The translations under genes and the position numbers were made by a program. Below, one piece after another: positions 6,171 to 14,200 of a DNA stretch of 18,849 bases. This DNA is from PALSA-1440 sp050011195 (GTDB lineage: Bacteria; Verrucomicrobiota; Verrucomicrobiia; Limisphaerales; UBA8199). The notes under the pieces were generated by a model. The model ran no database searches. It worked only from the letters and a program-made list of their open reading frames with translations, and was not told the origin of the DNA. Positions within the stretch are counted from its first letter, which is position 1. Each line of letters begins with the position of its first letter. The stretch is taken from assembly GCA_050011195.1 (NCBI GenBank), contig JBEKJO010000120.1:1-18849 (forward strand), in the 5' to 3' direction.

Positions 6171-8597
6171 TTACGTCTTCTTCCCCGTTGTGCGAAACCC
6201 GTAGGACTCCGGCTGGCCGGCGAAACAAAGCCCCATGTATGATCCCTTCACGTCGTCATAGCGAATCCCATGCAGCTCCAGGGCCACCTTCTCCGCCGTG
6301 ATGGGCAGCCGCTTGACTCTCAGGCCGACGGCGTCCTCAACCGCGTTGGCAATCATGGCGGCAGCCGGAATCATCGTATGTTCGCCGATCCCGCGCGCGC
6401 CGAACGGCCCATCCGGCTGCGCCACCTCGATGATGATCGGCACGATCTCATCCGGCAGGTCTTCCGCGGTCGGAATCTTGTAGTCGGTGAAGTTGGCGTT
6501 GAGCAGCTTTCCCTTCAGGTCATAGCGGATGTCCTCGTAGAGGACCGTCGCCAGGCCCTGCACCAACCCGCCCACCACTTGGCCTTTCACCAGACCGGGA
6601 TGGATTGCCTTGCCGGCATCCACGGCGAGCACTGCCTTGAGGACGCGCATTCGGCCGGTCTGTTTATCCACTTCCAACACCGCGGCGGCGGCGCCGACCG
6701 TGTAATGGACGTTGGGATGCCCGCCCTGGCTCGTCTCCGGGTCGCTCAAGGCGGACGTGAACTCCGGCATGAACACCCCGCTGCCGAGGATGGGGCCGCC
6801 GATGAAATTGCCGTGCGGCGTCTGGATGCCGCTGATGACGAAGTTCTTGAAGGGCAACTCGAAGTCCGGGCGGGCGCGGCATTTGACCTTCTCGTCTTCC
6901 AGGTATAGCGAGTCGCGGGCGAGGCCCAGCGCGCGCTCTACCACCTCGAACATCTTCCCGCGCACGTCCAGCGCAGCGGCTTTGACGGCGTTGCCGCAGC
7001 CCCACGTCACGTGCGAGCCGACGGTCTGCCACTCGTAGGCATTGCGGTCGGTGTCCGGCGGCTCAATCCGTATCCGGCTGACCGGCACCGTGAGAATCTC
7101 CGCCGCAATCTGGGCCATCACCGTCAGGTAGCCCTGGCCGATTTCCATGCCCGAGGCGCTGATGTTCAGGCTGCCGTCCTCGTTAAACTTGATGAACGCG
7201 GAGGACGCGGCATTGGGCGGCATGGCGGGCGCTTTCCAGAAGCAGGCAAACCCTTTGCCGATGGCCTTGTTGGGGTCTTTGGAACTCTCCCGCTGCCCCC
7301 AGCGAATTTCCGCGGCCACCCGGTCAATGGCCTCGTGCAACCCGCTCGGGTTCATCTTCGCCCCGTAAGCCAGCATGTCGCCTTCGCGGATCGCATTCTT
7401 CTTCCTGAACTCGACCGGGTCCATCCCCAGCTTCCGGGCCAGCCTGTCTATATGAGATTCCAGCCCGAAATGAAACTCCGAGTAACCGAACCCGCGGTAA
7501 GGCCCGCCCGGCGGCAGGTTCGTATAGACGCAGACCGAGTCAATCTTGACATTCGGCACCCGGTACGGCCCCGTGGCGGAAAGACCAACGGCATTGACCA
7601 CGTTCGCGCCATACTCGACGTAGCCGCCGGCATCCCAGTGCAGCGAATGCTCGATGGCCGTGATCGTGCCGTCCTTCTTCGCGCCGAGCTTAATCCGCGC
7701 GATCACGCCTTGCCGCTGGTAGGTGTTGTAGAACTCCTGCGCCCGTGACCAGCGCACTTTCACGGGGTGGCCCTTGACCATGATCGCCAGGGCGGCGCCG
7801 ATGATCTCCATGGACACCCCCGCTTTGCCGCCAAAGCCGCCGCCAACGTAGGGCGTCACGACTCGGATATCCTTGTGCGCCAGGCCCAGCGGCGCCAGCG
7901 CCTGCGCAAACACGTGTCGCTGCGTGTAGGGCGACTGCGAAGCCGACCAGAGCGTCAACCGTCCGGCGAGGTCGTAGAGGCCGACAATCGCATGAGGCTC
8001 AATCGCGCAATGCGCGTAGCGCGGAACGGTATAGGTGTCTTCCAGGATGACGTCAGCTTCCTTGAACCCCTGTTCGATGTCGCCCTTTCGGGTCTTGCGA
8101 AAGTGCGCGATGTTCGTTCCGGCCTGTGGGAAGAACCACGGACAGCGCGGATACTTGCCAAGGTCGGGGTGAACCAGCACCGCATCCTCCCGCAACGCTT
8201 CGGTGAGGTCGAGCACCGGCTTGAGTTCTTTATAGACCACCTTCGCCAGCTTCGCCGCGCGCTTGGCGGTCTTCGGATCGCGCGCCACCACCGCCGCCAC
8301 CTGCTCCCCGACAAATCGCACCCGGTCGGTCGGGAATATGAACCGGTCCTGCATGTACAACCCGAACCGATAAGGGAAGTCCTTGCCGGTGACCACACGC
8401 ACCACGCCGGGAACCTTCTCCGCCGCGGAAGTATCAATGCGCTCAATAAGGGCGTGCGCGTGCGGGCTTTCGACGATCTCCGCGTGCAGCAAATCAGGGC
8501 CGAACGCGAGGTCATCCACGTAGGTGGCGGCCCCGGTCACTTTATCCAGCCCGTCAATGCGGCTGGGCGAACTGCCTACAACCTTGAGCTGGCTCAT
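6171..8597 (-). CDS. Xanthine-dehydrogenase-family molybdopterin-binding (large) subunit
   Basis: This 808-aa protein is the catalytic subunit of a molybdenum hydroxylase, which inserts water-derived oxygen into a heterocycle or aldehyde. It shows the N-terminal a/b-hammerhead domain (RIDGLDKVTGAATYVDDL at 13-30; VGEQVAAVVA at 96-105), the cofactor loop VGGGFGGK (251-258), PPGGPYRGFGYSE (362-374), GMEIGQGYLTVMAQIAAEIL in the middle, and the catalytic GARGIGE with its glutamate near residue 739. In xanthine oxidase the residue after GGFGGK is a substrate-contacting glutamate; here it is alanine, while the arginine of the (F/Y)RGFG motif is kept. The substrate is therefore probably not xanthine itself, which is inference. 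The start overlaps the upstream stop as ATGA, and AGGAGGG lies 8 nt upstream. The length is usual for the stand-alone large subunit. Confidence 0.92.
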   Translation of the reverse strand: MSQLKVVGSSPSRIDGLDKVTGAATYVDDLAFGPDLLHAEIVESPHAHALIERIDTSAAEKVPGVVRVVTGKDFPYRFGLYMQDRFIFPTDRVRFVGEQVAAVVARDPKTAKRAAKLAKVVYKELKPVLDLTEALREDAVLVHPDLGKYPRCPWFFPQAGTNIAHFRKTRKGDIEQGFKEADVILEDTYTVPRYAHCAIEPHAIVGLYDLAGRLTLWSASQSPYTQRHVFAQALAPLGLAHKDIRVVTPYVGGGFGGKAGVSMEIIGAALAIMVKGHPVKVRWSRAQEFYNTYQRQGVIARIKLGAKKDGTITAIEHSLHWDAGGYVEYGANVVNAVGLSATGPYRVPNVKIDSVCVYTNLPPGGPYRGFGYSEFHFGLESHIDRLARKLGMDPVEFRKKNAIREGDMLAYGAKMNPSGLHEAIDRVAAEIRWGQRESSKDPNKAIGKGFACFWKAPAMPPNAASSAFIKFNEDGSLNISASGMEIGQGYLTVMAQIAAEILTVPVSRIRIEPPDTDRNAYEWQTVGSHVTWGCGNAVKAAALDVRGKMFEVVERALGLARDSLYLEDEKVKCRARPDFELPFKNFVISGIQTPHGNFIGGPILGSGVFMPEFTSALSDPETSQGGHPNVHYTVGAAAAVLEVDKQTGRMRVLKAVLAVDAGKAIHPGLVKGQVVGGLVQGLATVLYEDIRYDLKGKLLNANFTDYKIPTAEDLPDEIVPIIIEVAQPDGPFGARGIGEHTMIPAAAMIANAVEDAVGLRVKRLPITAEKVALELHGIRYDDVKGSYMGLCFAGQPESYGFRTTGKKT

Positions 8598-9289
8598 ACG
8601 CTCTTCCCTCCTGCCCCTGAACCTTGATTCGCCAGAGAGCTACCGATGATTCCCCCTCTCCCCTTCTGAAGGGGAGAGGGCCGGGGTGAGGGGTCCGTCT
8701 CGCCCGCGGTGGAGAGTTCGAGGGCAAGGATGGCCTCAATGATCGGCTTGTAGCCCGTGCACCGGCAGAGGTTGCCGGCAATCACCTCCTTGACCTCCGC
8801 CTCGGAAGGATGCGGATTCTTCCCCAGCAACTCCGTCGCCGAAAGCACGATGCCCGGCGCGCAAAACCCGCACTGGAAAGAGTCGTGCTCGAGAAACGAC
8901 TGCTGCACGGGCGTCAGCCCGGCGCGGCTCAACCCCTCGACCGTCGTGATCTCGCAGCCGTCCACCTCGATAGCGAGGATGAGGCAGGTCCGCACCGACT
9001 TGCCGTCGAGCAGCACCGTGCAGGCCCCGCAGTCGCCCCGCTCGCAGCCGATCTTCGGGCTTTTAACGCCGAGTTTGTCCCTAAGCACGTCAAGGAGGAT
9101 GTCGCTAGGCTCAACCTCCGCGGACCGCGTCTCCCCGTTGAGCTTAAAGCGGAGTTCGTAGGATACGCTACACTCGGCACCTGTGGTGGCTCTCCCTCTC
9201 CCCATCCGATGGGGAGAGGGCCGGGGTGAGGGGTCGCGCTGCGTAGTCTGTCCTCCCGTCTGCTCTGTTAAGGTGATTCGTTTGTTCAT
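8594..9289 (-). CDS. [2Fe-2S] subunit of the molybdenum hydroxylase, with repeat-derived tails at both ends
   Basis: This 231-aa protein carries electrons from the molybdenum centre to FAD. The plant-ferredoxin-type cluster is bound by Cys82, Cys87, Cys90 and Cys102 (GCERGDCGACTVLLDGKSVRTC). The second cluster is bound by Cys140, Cys143, Cys175 and Cys177 (QCGFCAPG...NLCRCTGY). Family members are usually about 155-170 aa. The excess comes from a roughly 42-residue N-terminal lead containing DPSPRPSPHRMGRG and a roughly 33-residue tail containing DPSPRPSPLQKGRG, both encoded by copies of one palindromic repeat. ATG 9289 is well supported by AGGAGG 5 nt upstream. The stop overlaps the next start by 4 nt, so both tails are probably translated. 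The gene follows the FAD-subunit stop by 9 nt. Confidence 0.93.
   Translation of the reverse strand: MNKRITLTEQTGGQTTQRDPSPRPSPHRMGRGRATTGAECSVSYELRFKLNGETRSAEVEPSDILLDVLRDKLGVKSPKIGCERGDCGACTVLLDGKSVRTCLILAIEVDGCEITTVEGLSRAGLTPVQQSFLEHDSFQCGFCAPGIVLSATELLGKNPHPSEAEVKEVIAGNLCRCTGYKPIIEAILALELSTAGETDPSPRPSPLQKGRGGIIGSSLANQGSGAGGKSV
8606..8612 (-). promoter_or_regulatory. Shine-Dalgarno site for the molybdopterin subunit
   Basis: AGGAGGG lies 8 nt before ATG 8597, within the last codons of the [2Fe-2S] subunit and downstream of its repeat-derived tail. It supports the ATGA overlap as a genuine gene junction. Confidence 0.8.
8654..8695. repeat. Hairpin repeat (SPRPSP type), copy 1, in the 3' end of the [2Fe-2S] gene
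   Basis: A perfect 12-bp stem (8654-8665 with 8669-8680, loop CTG) is followed by the conserved GGCCGGGGTGAGGGG flank. The 25 nt at 8671-8695 are identical to 9211-9235 in the same orientation. Read on the minus strand it gives DPSPRPSPLQKGRG. Confidence 0.85.
9194..9235. repeat. Hairpin repeat (SPRPSP type), copy 2, in the 5' end of the [2Fe-2S] gene
   Basis: The arms 9194-9205 and 9209-9220 pair perfectly around a 3-nt loop, and the same downstream flank as copy 1 follows. Read on the minus strand it gives DPSPRPSPHRMGRG, within the first 35 codons of the [2Fe-2S] subunit. Confidence 0.85.
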
Positions 9290-9294
9290 GCCCG

Positions 9295-9300
9295 CCTCCT
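9295..9300 (-). promoter_or_regulatory. Shine-Dalgarno site fixing the [2Fe-2S] subunit start
   Basis: AGGAGG sits 5 nt before ATG 9289 and overlaps the stop of the FAD subunit. It decides the start in favour of the long form that includes the repeat-encoded lead, because no comparable site precedes the later in-frame ATG inside the repeat. Confidence 0.85.
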
Positions 9301-10189
9301 AAATCAAGCTCGTCCCGTACTCCGGCCCTGTACCAGCCAGTCTGGCGACCGCAGCCCGCAAGCCGCGTTCGAGCATCACGCCGACCATCTGCAGCCGGTA
9401 TTCCTTGGTCGCCCGGATATCCGTGATCGGCGCAATCTCCTCCGGCACAAGCCGCACGGCCTTCTGAATCAAGTCATCCGACAGCGGCTGGCCTTCCAAC
9501 AGAGCTTCGATTCGTTCCCCGGCTATGGGCCGAGGTGCTACCGCTCCAAAGGAGATGCGGTAACTGTTGCCGGCCAGCGCGAGCACGGTGACGCTGGCCT
9601 GGGCGAGGTCCTCGCCCTCGTAACGGCGCAGCTTGACGAAGCAGGCCCCGTGTTTCTGCTTCGGCAAAGCCACCGTGACCCCCGTCGCGATCTCGCCGCG
9701 CTTCAAGACGGTCTTGCGCGGACCCAGAAACCACTCGCGCAATGGCACCTTGCGCTTGCCCGCCGGGCCGGCAATCAGCACCGCCGCATCATAGACCAGC
9801 AGCACGGCCCCGCTGTCACAGCATGGCACCGCCGAGCAGAGATTGCCCACCATCGTCGCCCGGTTCCGAATCCCCACCGACGCCACCCAGCCCGTCATCT
9901 CCCGGATCACGGGAAACTTCCCGGCAATGATCCGCGATTCCCGCAGGTCGCTGAACGTGGCCAAGGCGCCGATGGATAGGACCCCGTTCTTGAACTCGAT
10001 CCGGTCCAGCCCCGGGATGCCCTTAATATCCACCACGACCTCTGGTGTAGCCATCCCGTCGCTAATCAGGCCGACCAGGTCCGTGCCGCCCGCCAGCGCC
10101 CGCGCGCGCGCGCTATACCGCGCCAGTATCCTCACCGCCTCGCGCAGCGTGCCGGGCTTTACATACTCAAATTGGTGGGCAATGGACAT
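9299..10189 (-). CDS. FAD-binding subunit of the molybdenum hydroxylase (XdhB/CoxM type)
   Basis: This 296-aa protein holds FAD and passes electrons on to the final acceptor. The start ATG 10189 begins MSIAHQFEYVKPGTLREAV, typical of the family, and has a GGAGGAG site just upstream. The frame is open further upstream, but that part lacks family sequence. FAD-binding signatures are ALAGGTDLVG (31-40) and SVGIRNRATMVGNLCSAVPCCDSGAVLL (104-131), the latter equivalent to the IxxxGTxGGNxxxxxPxxD motif but unusually cysteine-rich. The C-terminal CO_dh_flav_C-like part includes FVKLRRYEGEDLAQASV and ISFGAVAPRPI. Length is normal. It lies between the HicB-like gene, which overlaps it by 31 nt, and the [2Fe-2S] subunit, in the order FAD, FeS, Mo. 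Confidence 0.93.
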   Translation of the reverse strand: MSIAHQFEYVKPGTLREAVRILARYSARARALAGGTDLVGLISDGMATPEVVVDIKGIPGLDRIEFKNGVLSIGALATFSDLRESRIIAGKFPVIREMTGWVASVGIRNRATMVGNLCSAVPCCDSGAVLLVYDAAVLIAGPAGKRKVPLREWFLGPRKTVLKRGEIATGVTVALPKQKHGACFVKLRRYEGEDLAQASVTVLALAGNSYRISFGAVAPRPIAGERIEALLEGQPLSDDLIQKAVRLVPEEIAPITDIRATKEYRLQMVGVMLERGLRAAVARLAGTGPEYGTSLI

Positions 10190-10335
10190 TTCTCCTCCAA
10201 ATAAAGCTCCGTGGCCGGGTTCTGCACCGCCTGCTCCACCGTCCGCCCCTGGCTTGTGGTGCCCGTCTCCGGATTGAACGCCACCAGCCACCGCCCGGTC
10301 TCGCCGGGATAAATGATTGCCGTCAAACGCTTCAT
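10159..10335 (-). CDS. HicB-like (type II antitoxin-fold) small protein, 58 aa
   Basis: This small frame encodes MKRLTAIIYPGETGRWLVAFNPETGTTSQGRTVEQAV, then ATELYLEE. It follows the HicB/UPF0150 fold pattern of an initial strand (LTAII), the GRWLVAF strand, the TSQGxTVEEA turn and the ELYLEE helix end. HicB proteins neutralise the mRNA-interferase HicA and often act as repressors. Here the helix between VEQAV and ELYLEE is about two residues shorter than the usual form, there is no C-terminal DNA-binding domain, and no HicA-like frame is seen next to it. It overlaps the FAD-subunit start by 31 nt, and that gene's Shine-Dalgarno site lies inside it, so its translation probably couples to the hydroxylase. 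It appears to be leaderless (see the promoter entry). It may be a solitary, repurposed or decaying antitoxin. Confidence 0.65.
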   Translation of the reverse strand: MKRLTAIIYPGETGRWLVAFNPETGTTSQGRTVEQAVQNPATELYLEEKCPLPTNLSM

Positions 10336-10341
10336 GCCGCA

Positions 10342-10370
10342 ATTCTAGCCCACCCCCCCCCGCCCGGCAA
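10342..10370 (-). promoter_or_regulatory. Candidate sigma-70-type promoter for the HicB-like/molybdenum hydroxylase operon
   Basis: On the minus strand, TTGCCG (10370-10365) and TAGAAT (10347-10342, five of six matches to TATAAT) are separated by exactly 17 nt. The expected transcription start, about 7 nt downstream, coincides with the A of ATG 10335, which predicts a leaderless transcript. The spacer contains a run of nine Gs (C at 10353-10361 on the plus strand). Confidence 0.45.
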
Positions 10371-10666
10371 TGCTCGAAACGATGCCGCAATTGGACTCGC
10401 GGGGCTTGGGAAGCCTCCCCAATTGATCACCCCAAGTGGCCGAGCCGTCAGACTCCTGCCTTCATCATTCTGCCTTCACCTTTCACCTTTCCTCTGGCTG
10501 GGCTCTGCTCTCATTAACACCCAACTTCAGTTCTTGGCATTGCCCACATCTTTTCAGGGGTTGCTTTATGTTTTCTGATCTGCAAGCAATAAGCTGTTAT
10601 AGTTAAACGGGTCAGTCGACGGCGGTGGTCGGTTTCGGGGTGGCTTGCGCAAACCGGTCGGCGGCA

Positions 10667-10690
10667 GGGCGCGGTGGGGACACCGCGCCC
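10667..10690. repeat. Perfect 10-bp-stem hairpin with GGGA loop
   Basis: GGGCGCGGTG (10667-10676) pairs with CACCGCGCCC (10681-10690) across a 4-nt loop. No T-run follows on either strand. It resembles a dispersed GC-rich palindrome rather than a terminator. Confidence 0.75.
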
Positions 10691-10696
10691 CAGCTT

Positions 10697-10718
10697 TCTC
10701 CCCATCGGATCGGGGAGA
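10697..10718. repeat. Degenerate hairpin related to the SPRPSP-type repeat
   Basis: TCTCCCC (10697-10703) pairs with GGGGAGA (10712-10718). The CTCCCCAT and GGGGAGAG parts match the arms of the two copies in the [2Fe-2S] gene, but the downstream GGCCGGGGTGAGGGG flank is missing. Confidence 0.45.
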
Positions 10719-11039
10719 GACGACGGCAGCCACGGGCGCGGTTACCAGCCGCAGTGGGTATCAGATGTTGATGGAAATCTAATTGATTTACCCGGCAGGC
10801 TCTTGTGCCTGAGAGCCAGAATCCTTGGGCCTCTCGTTTCTCATTATTGCGAAAATGGGGGAATAGTGTCGAGAAAGTGGACGATGACAGGGTTGGAAGC
10901 AGATAAAATAAGTGATGCACATGGGAGTGTCGCCGGCCTTCCACCGGCCTTCCCCCGGACTTCGACGGCTGCTTGCCCCTTACGGGGGTGGTGGTGTCCT
11001 AAAATTGGACAGATTCGCCGTATCCATGCAGTAGGAAAT

Positions 11040-11188
11040 GGGGAGCGCACGCGCCCTCGCATGCCGTTTTCCGCGCCCTCGCGGGAAACAGGCGGGGCTT
11101 CCACGGCTCACCGTTTGATGACCGGTGCCAGCCCGGTTCCGACCGGCGAGGGCGCCCGTCGGAACACGCGAGGGCGCGTGTGCTCCCC
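11040..11188. repeat. 149-bp element with 21-bp terminal inverted repeats
   Basis: The ends 11040-11060 and 11168-11188 are reverse complements with one mismatch (20 of 21). An inner inverted repeat, GTTCCGAC (11136-11143) with GTCGGAAC (11158-11165), lies near the right end. There is no coding capacity for a transposase. The form is MITE-like or a composite of dispersed palindromes. Confidence 0.6.
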
Positions 11189-11217
11189 GAAACGAACTGC
11201 ATAGTTGGCTAAGATGT

Positions 11218-11235
11218 GCCCGGTGAGAACCGGGC
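11218..11235 (-). terminator. Weak hairpin just downstream of the 1059-aa gene
   Basis: GCCCGGT and ACCGGGC form a 7-bp stem with a 4-nt loop, starting 4 nt after the TAG stop. It is followed by CACATCTT rather than a clean T-run, so it would be at best a weak or Rho-assisted transcription end. Confidence 0.3.
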
Positions 11236-11239
11236 CAGC

Positions 11240-14200
11240 CTAATCCTCGGGCATCTGGCGCGAGACGGCGTAGTGGAAGAAATAGAGTTGGACGTCGTCC
11301 AGCTCATCAATGTCGAGGACGGGCACGCCCAGGTCCTGGGTGGGGATGCTGAGGACCCAGCCGGTGGTGGCGACACTGCGTTCCCCGAAGACGTCAATCT
11401 GGTCCGTAATCGGCACACTCGACGATGTGACGGAATTGATGGCGATATTGGTAAGCGTCATCGTGACCGCGGATTGGAGGGCTTCGCTGAAGCGCCAGGA
11501 GGCGATCGTCGGATCGAAGTACCAGTAGCGGGTGCTGTAGGCGGTCATTTCGTTGGTGATGAGATTGGGCTGGCCGGGCACGAACGTGCCGACGTTGATG
11601 TTGCGGATGAAACTGGTGCCGCCGTAGGTAAGTTGGCCGGCCAAGGTGCTGAGGCCCAGGGTGTGATTGCCCGGCAGGTTGATCCAGATCCATTGGATCT
11701 TGTCCAGGCAGAGGCCGGGGCTGAGCACGTTTTCGTTGGCATCAAACCGCGGGCCGAGGAAGAACGTGCCGCCCGGGAGTTGCTGGACGGTGCTGAAGTT
11801 GAGCGTGATGTCGCCGACGGAATTGGTCAGGCCCTTGAGCTTCTGCTGAAAGGCCTGGATGGCGGTGAGATTGGTGGGGCCGCTCGGATTGGCGGGATCA
11901 GGATAATAGAGGAGGTTGGTGCCGGTGGCGTCATACTGCTTGTAGCCGAAGAAGTCCTCCCGGAGCGAGTAGCCGTCCCAGTAGGCGTTTTCGGGCAACT
12001 GGACGAGGCTGTTGAAGCTGACCATAGCGTTGTAGAACTGTTCGAGTTCGTCGGCATTGCGGAGTTTGTAGAGCATGCCGGTGTCCCAGAGCCGGCCGAG
12101 GTAGGAATAGTTCTGGAAGGGCGTGTTCCACTTGTATTCCAGGGCGCGGGCCATGAAATAGAGCCATTTCTGGGCCTCGTCGAACGAGAGGTTGGCCAGC
12201 ATGGTGGCGTCCTGGTAGCGGAGGTGATGGATCGGATCGGCGAAGTAGCGCCCCTGGATGTCCTGCTGGCTTTCGGCCAGGGTGGCCTCGAGGTTGGCCT
12301 TCTCGCTCAACAGCGCCACCAAGCGGCCCATTTCCTGCCCGAGCAGCACGGCGTCTTCTTGTGAGTCCACGACCAGGGTGTTCATGCCCAGCAGCTTGGT
12401 CTTGACGTCCGCCGCGGTGTTGATGCCTGTGATCGTGGCCTGCTCGAGGCCAGCGTCTCTTTCCTTTTGGGCTTCGAGCAGGCCCTTGGCTACTTCGCAG
12501 CCGGCTTGAATGGCGCCATTAACGGCATCCGCTCCTGCGCTCCACGGTTGGTCCCAGTCGCTGACCGCGTCGGCTGCGGCACTGGCGGCCGCCTGCACGG
12601 CGTTGATGGCGCCGATCTCCGTCGTCAGCTTCGCGTCTTCGTTGGCGTAATGGATCGTCACGTTCTCAACCTGGGCGGCGCTGGCAATCTCAATCTGGAC
12701 TTCCTGGTTGAGGTCGTCCATTTGGACCTGGTTGTTCTTGATGCGCAACTGCGCCACCTGGATGCTCTGAACCTGCTGCCAGATTTCGCTGCCGACGTTG
12801 TTCTGCGGAGTGGCGTATGCCGGCGTGCCGGGATAAGCGCCGACGATCTGGAAGAGGCGGTCGTTGGCCGAGTCGGTGACGTTTTCAAGTTGCTCGTTCA
12901 GTTGATCCTGCGCGCCCATGTACTCGTCATAGGAACTGATCTCGTCGGTGAGCAAATCCAGGGCGTAAGCCAGGGGGCTGGAGAGGTTGCCCGGGGCGAG
13001 CTGCAATTGGAAGGAATCAAACGAGTCATAGATGGTCCCCGATTGCCCGGGGAACTGCTGCATGAGCATGAGGAAGTCGTTGGCGAATCCGAGCAAACTG
13101 GCGCCGCTCAGGATGGTCTGGCGCATCGTTTCCAACTCGCCCTGGCTTTCGGTCACACCGGCCACGGCTTGGGCCAGGCCGGAGGCGGCGTCCACGACGT
13201 TGGTATCGGTTGGGTCCAGCCCCGGGAAAATGGCCAGGAGCGTGCTGGATTCGAGAAAGAGGAATCTCTGGCTGTCGGCGATCAGCCTTTGGGCGGCGGC
13301 AAGGTCACCCGGGTTGTTCCGCGCCCACTGCAGCCGGGCCAGGGGGACGGTGGCGCGGCTGTAGTCGCGCAAGCCGTTGAAGAGGAGCACGAGGTCCTTG
13401 TAGCCGGTGAACAGGGCATTGGTGTTGCCGGTCACCGAAGTCGGCACACCGTTGCTGAGGTAACTGGCCGGCGCCAGGCTGCGGGAGGGGGCCAACTGCT
13501 GGAACCACTGGTAGCCGGCCGGGGGCACATTGGTCAGGCCCAGGTTATCGCTGAGGAGGGAGAAGTAGGCCATGAGCGCGGAACGGTAGGCCGCCAGCGC
13601 CGACTGATAGACATTGATTTCGTCATCAATGACGAACCCGGTCGCCACGGTGGGCGGTCCCATCCGGGCCAGGTCGGCGCTGCTCAAGGAATTGGCCGCC
13701 AGGATGAATTCGGCGGCGGTGCGGTCGTAATAAAGGTCGAGCAGCAGACCGGCGAGCAGGTTGCTGGCGGGATTGTTGGTCAATCCAGCCTGCAGATAGG
13801 ACTCGGCGAGGGCGGCGCGGGTGCGTTCGTTATTGCCGTAGAGGTTCGCCATGTTGGTGAGCTGGGGCGCCACGACGCCGGTGTTGGCGTAAAGCAACTG
13901 CTTGTAACGGAAGGCGGCGATGTTTTGGTTGGTGGGAGCGGCGTCGGGCCAGTAGAGCATGCCCTCGACGTAGGTCGCAACGTCTGTGTCGTTGGTGTAG
14001 TCCGCCGGCTGGGCAGAAACCGTGCCCGGCAGGGCGAGCCAGGCCGCCCACAGCAGCAGGGACAGCAAGGCCGTAGCCGCGGTTCGGATCTCATTAACAC
14101 CCCGCTTGAGCGGAGTGCTTCCGTGCCGGCTCGAACGCGGAACCGCTTCAGCGGTTTCTGACGCCTCACAGAATCCGGTGCGCCCGGGGAAACCGCTGAA

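Larger units (their letters stand above)
10371..11239. other. Intergenic region without a convincing gene, rich in inverted repeats
   Basis: No frame here on either strand shows family-like sequence or a good start. The region is a mosaic of short structured elements: a 10-bp-stem hairpin (10667-10690), a degenerate SPRPSP-type hairpin (10697-10718), a 149-bp element with 21-bp inverted ends (11040-11188), and a short hairpin after the 1059-aa gene (11218-11235). An AT-richer patch lies at about 10555-10610. The region separates two minus-strand operons, so it should contain the end of one transcript and the promoter of the other. Confidence 0.5.

Noticed and set aside
6270..8627. Plus-strand frames of 212-286 codons over the molybdopterin-subunit gene
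   Set aside because: They are mirror frames of an unmistakable enzyme gene, with no motifs of their own.
10190..10390. Upstream extension of the FAD-subunit frame to 10390
   Set aside because: The first 67 codons encode a Gly/His-rich sequence unlike the family; a strong Shine-Dalgarno and the family start lie at 10189, and the HicB-like protein uses this DNA in another frame.
10998..11016. TGTCC...GGACA near 10996-11012 as an insertion-sequence end or operator
   Set aside because: Only a 5-bp inverted match; no partner end or transposase is nearby.
11216..14161. Long plus-strand open frames (11216-12364 and 12467-14161)
   Set aside because: They lie antisense to the 1059-aa gene, have Gly/Val/Glu-rich low-complexity composition, and show no family motifs. 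They are shadows of high-GC coding DNA.
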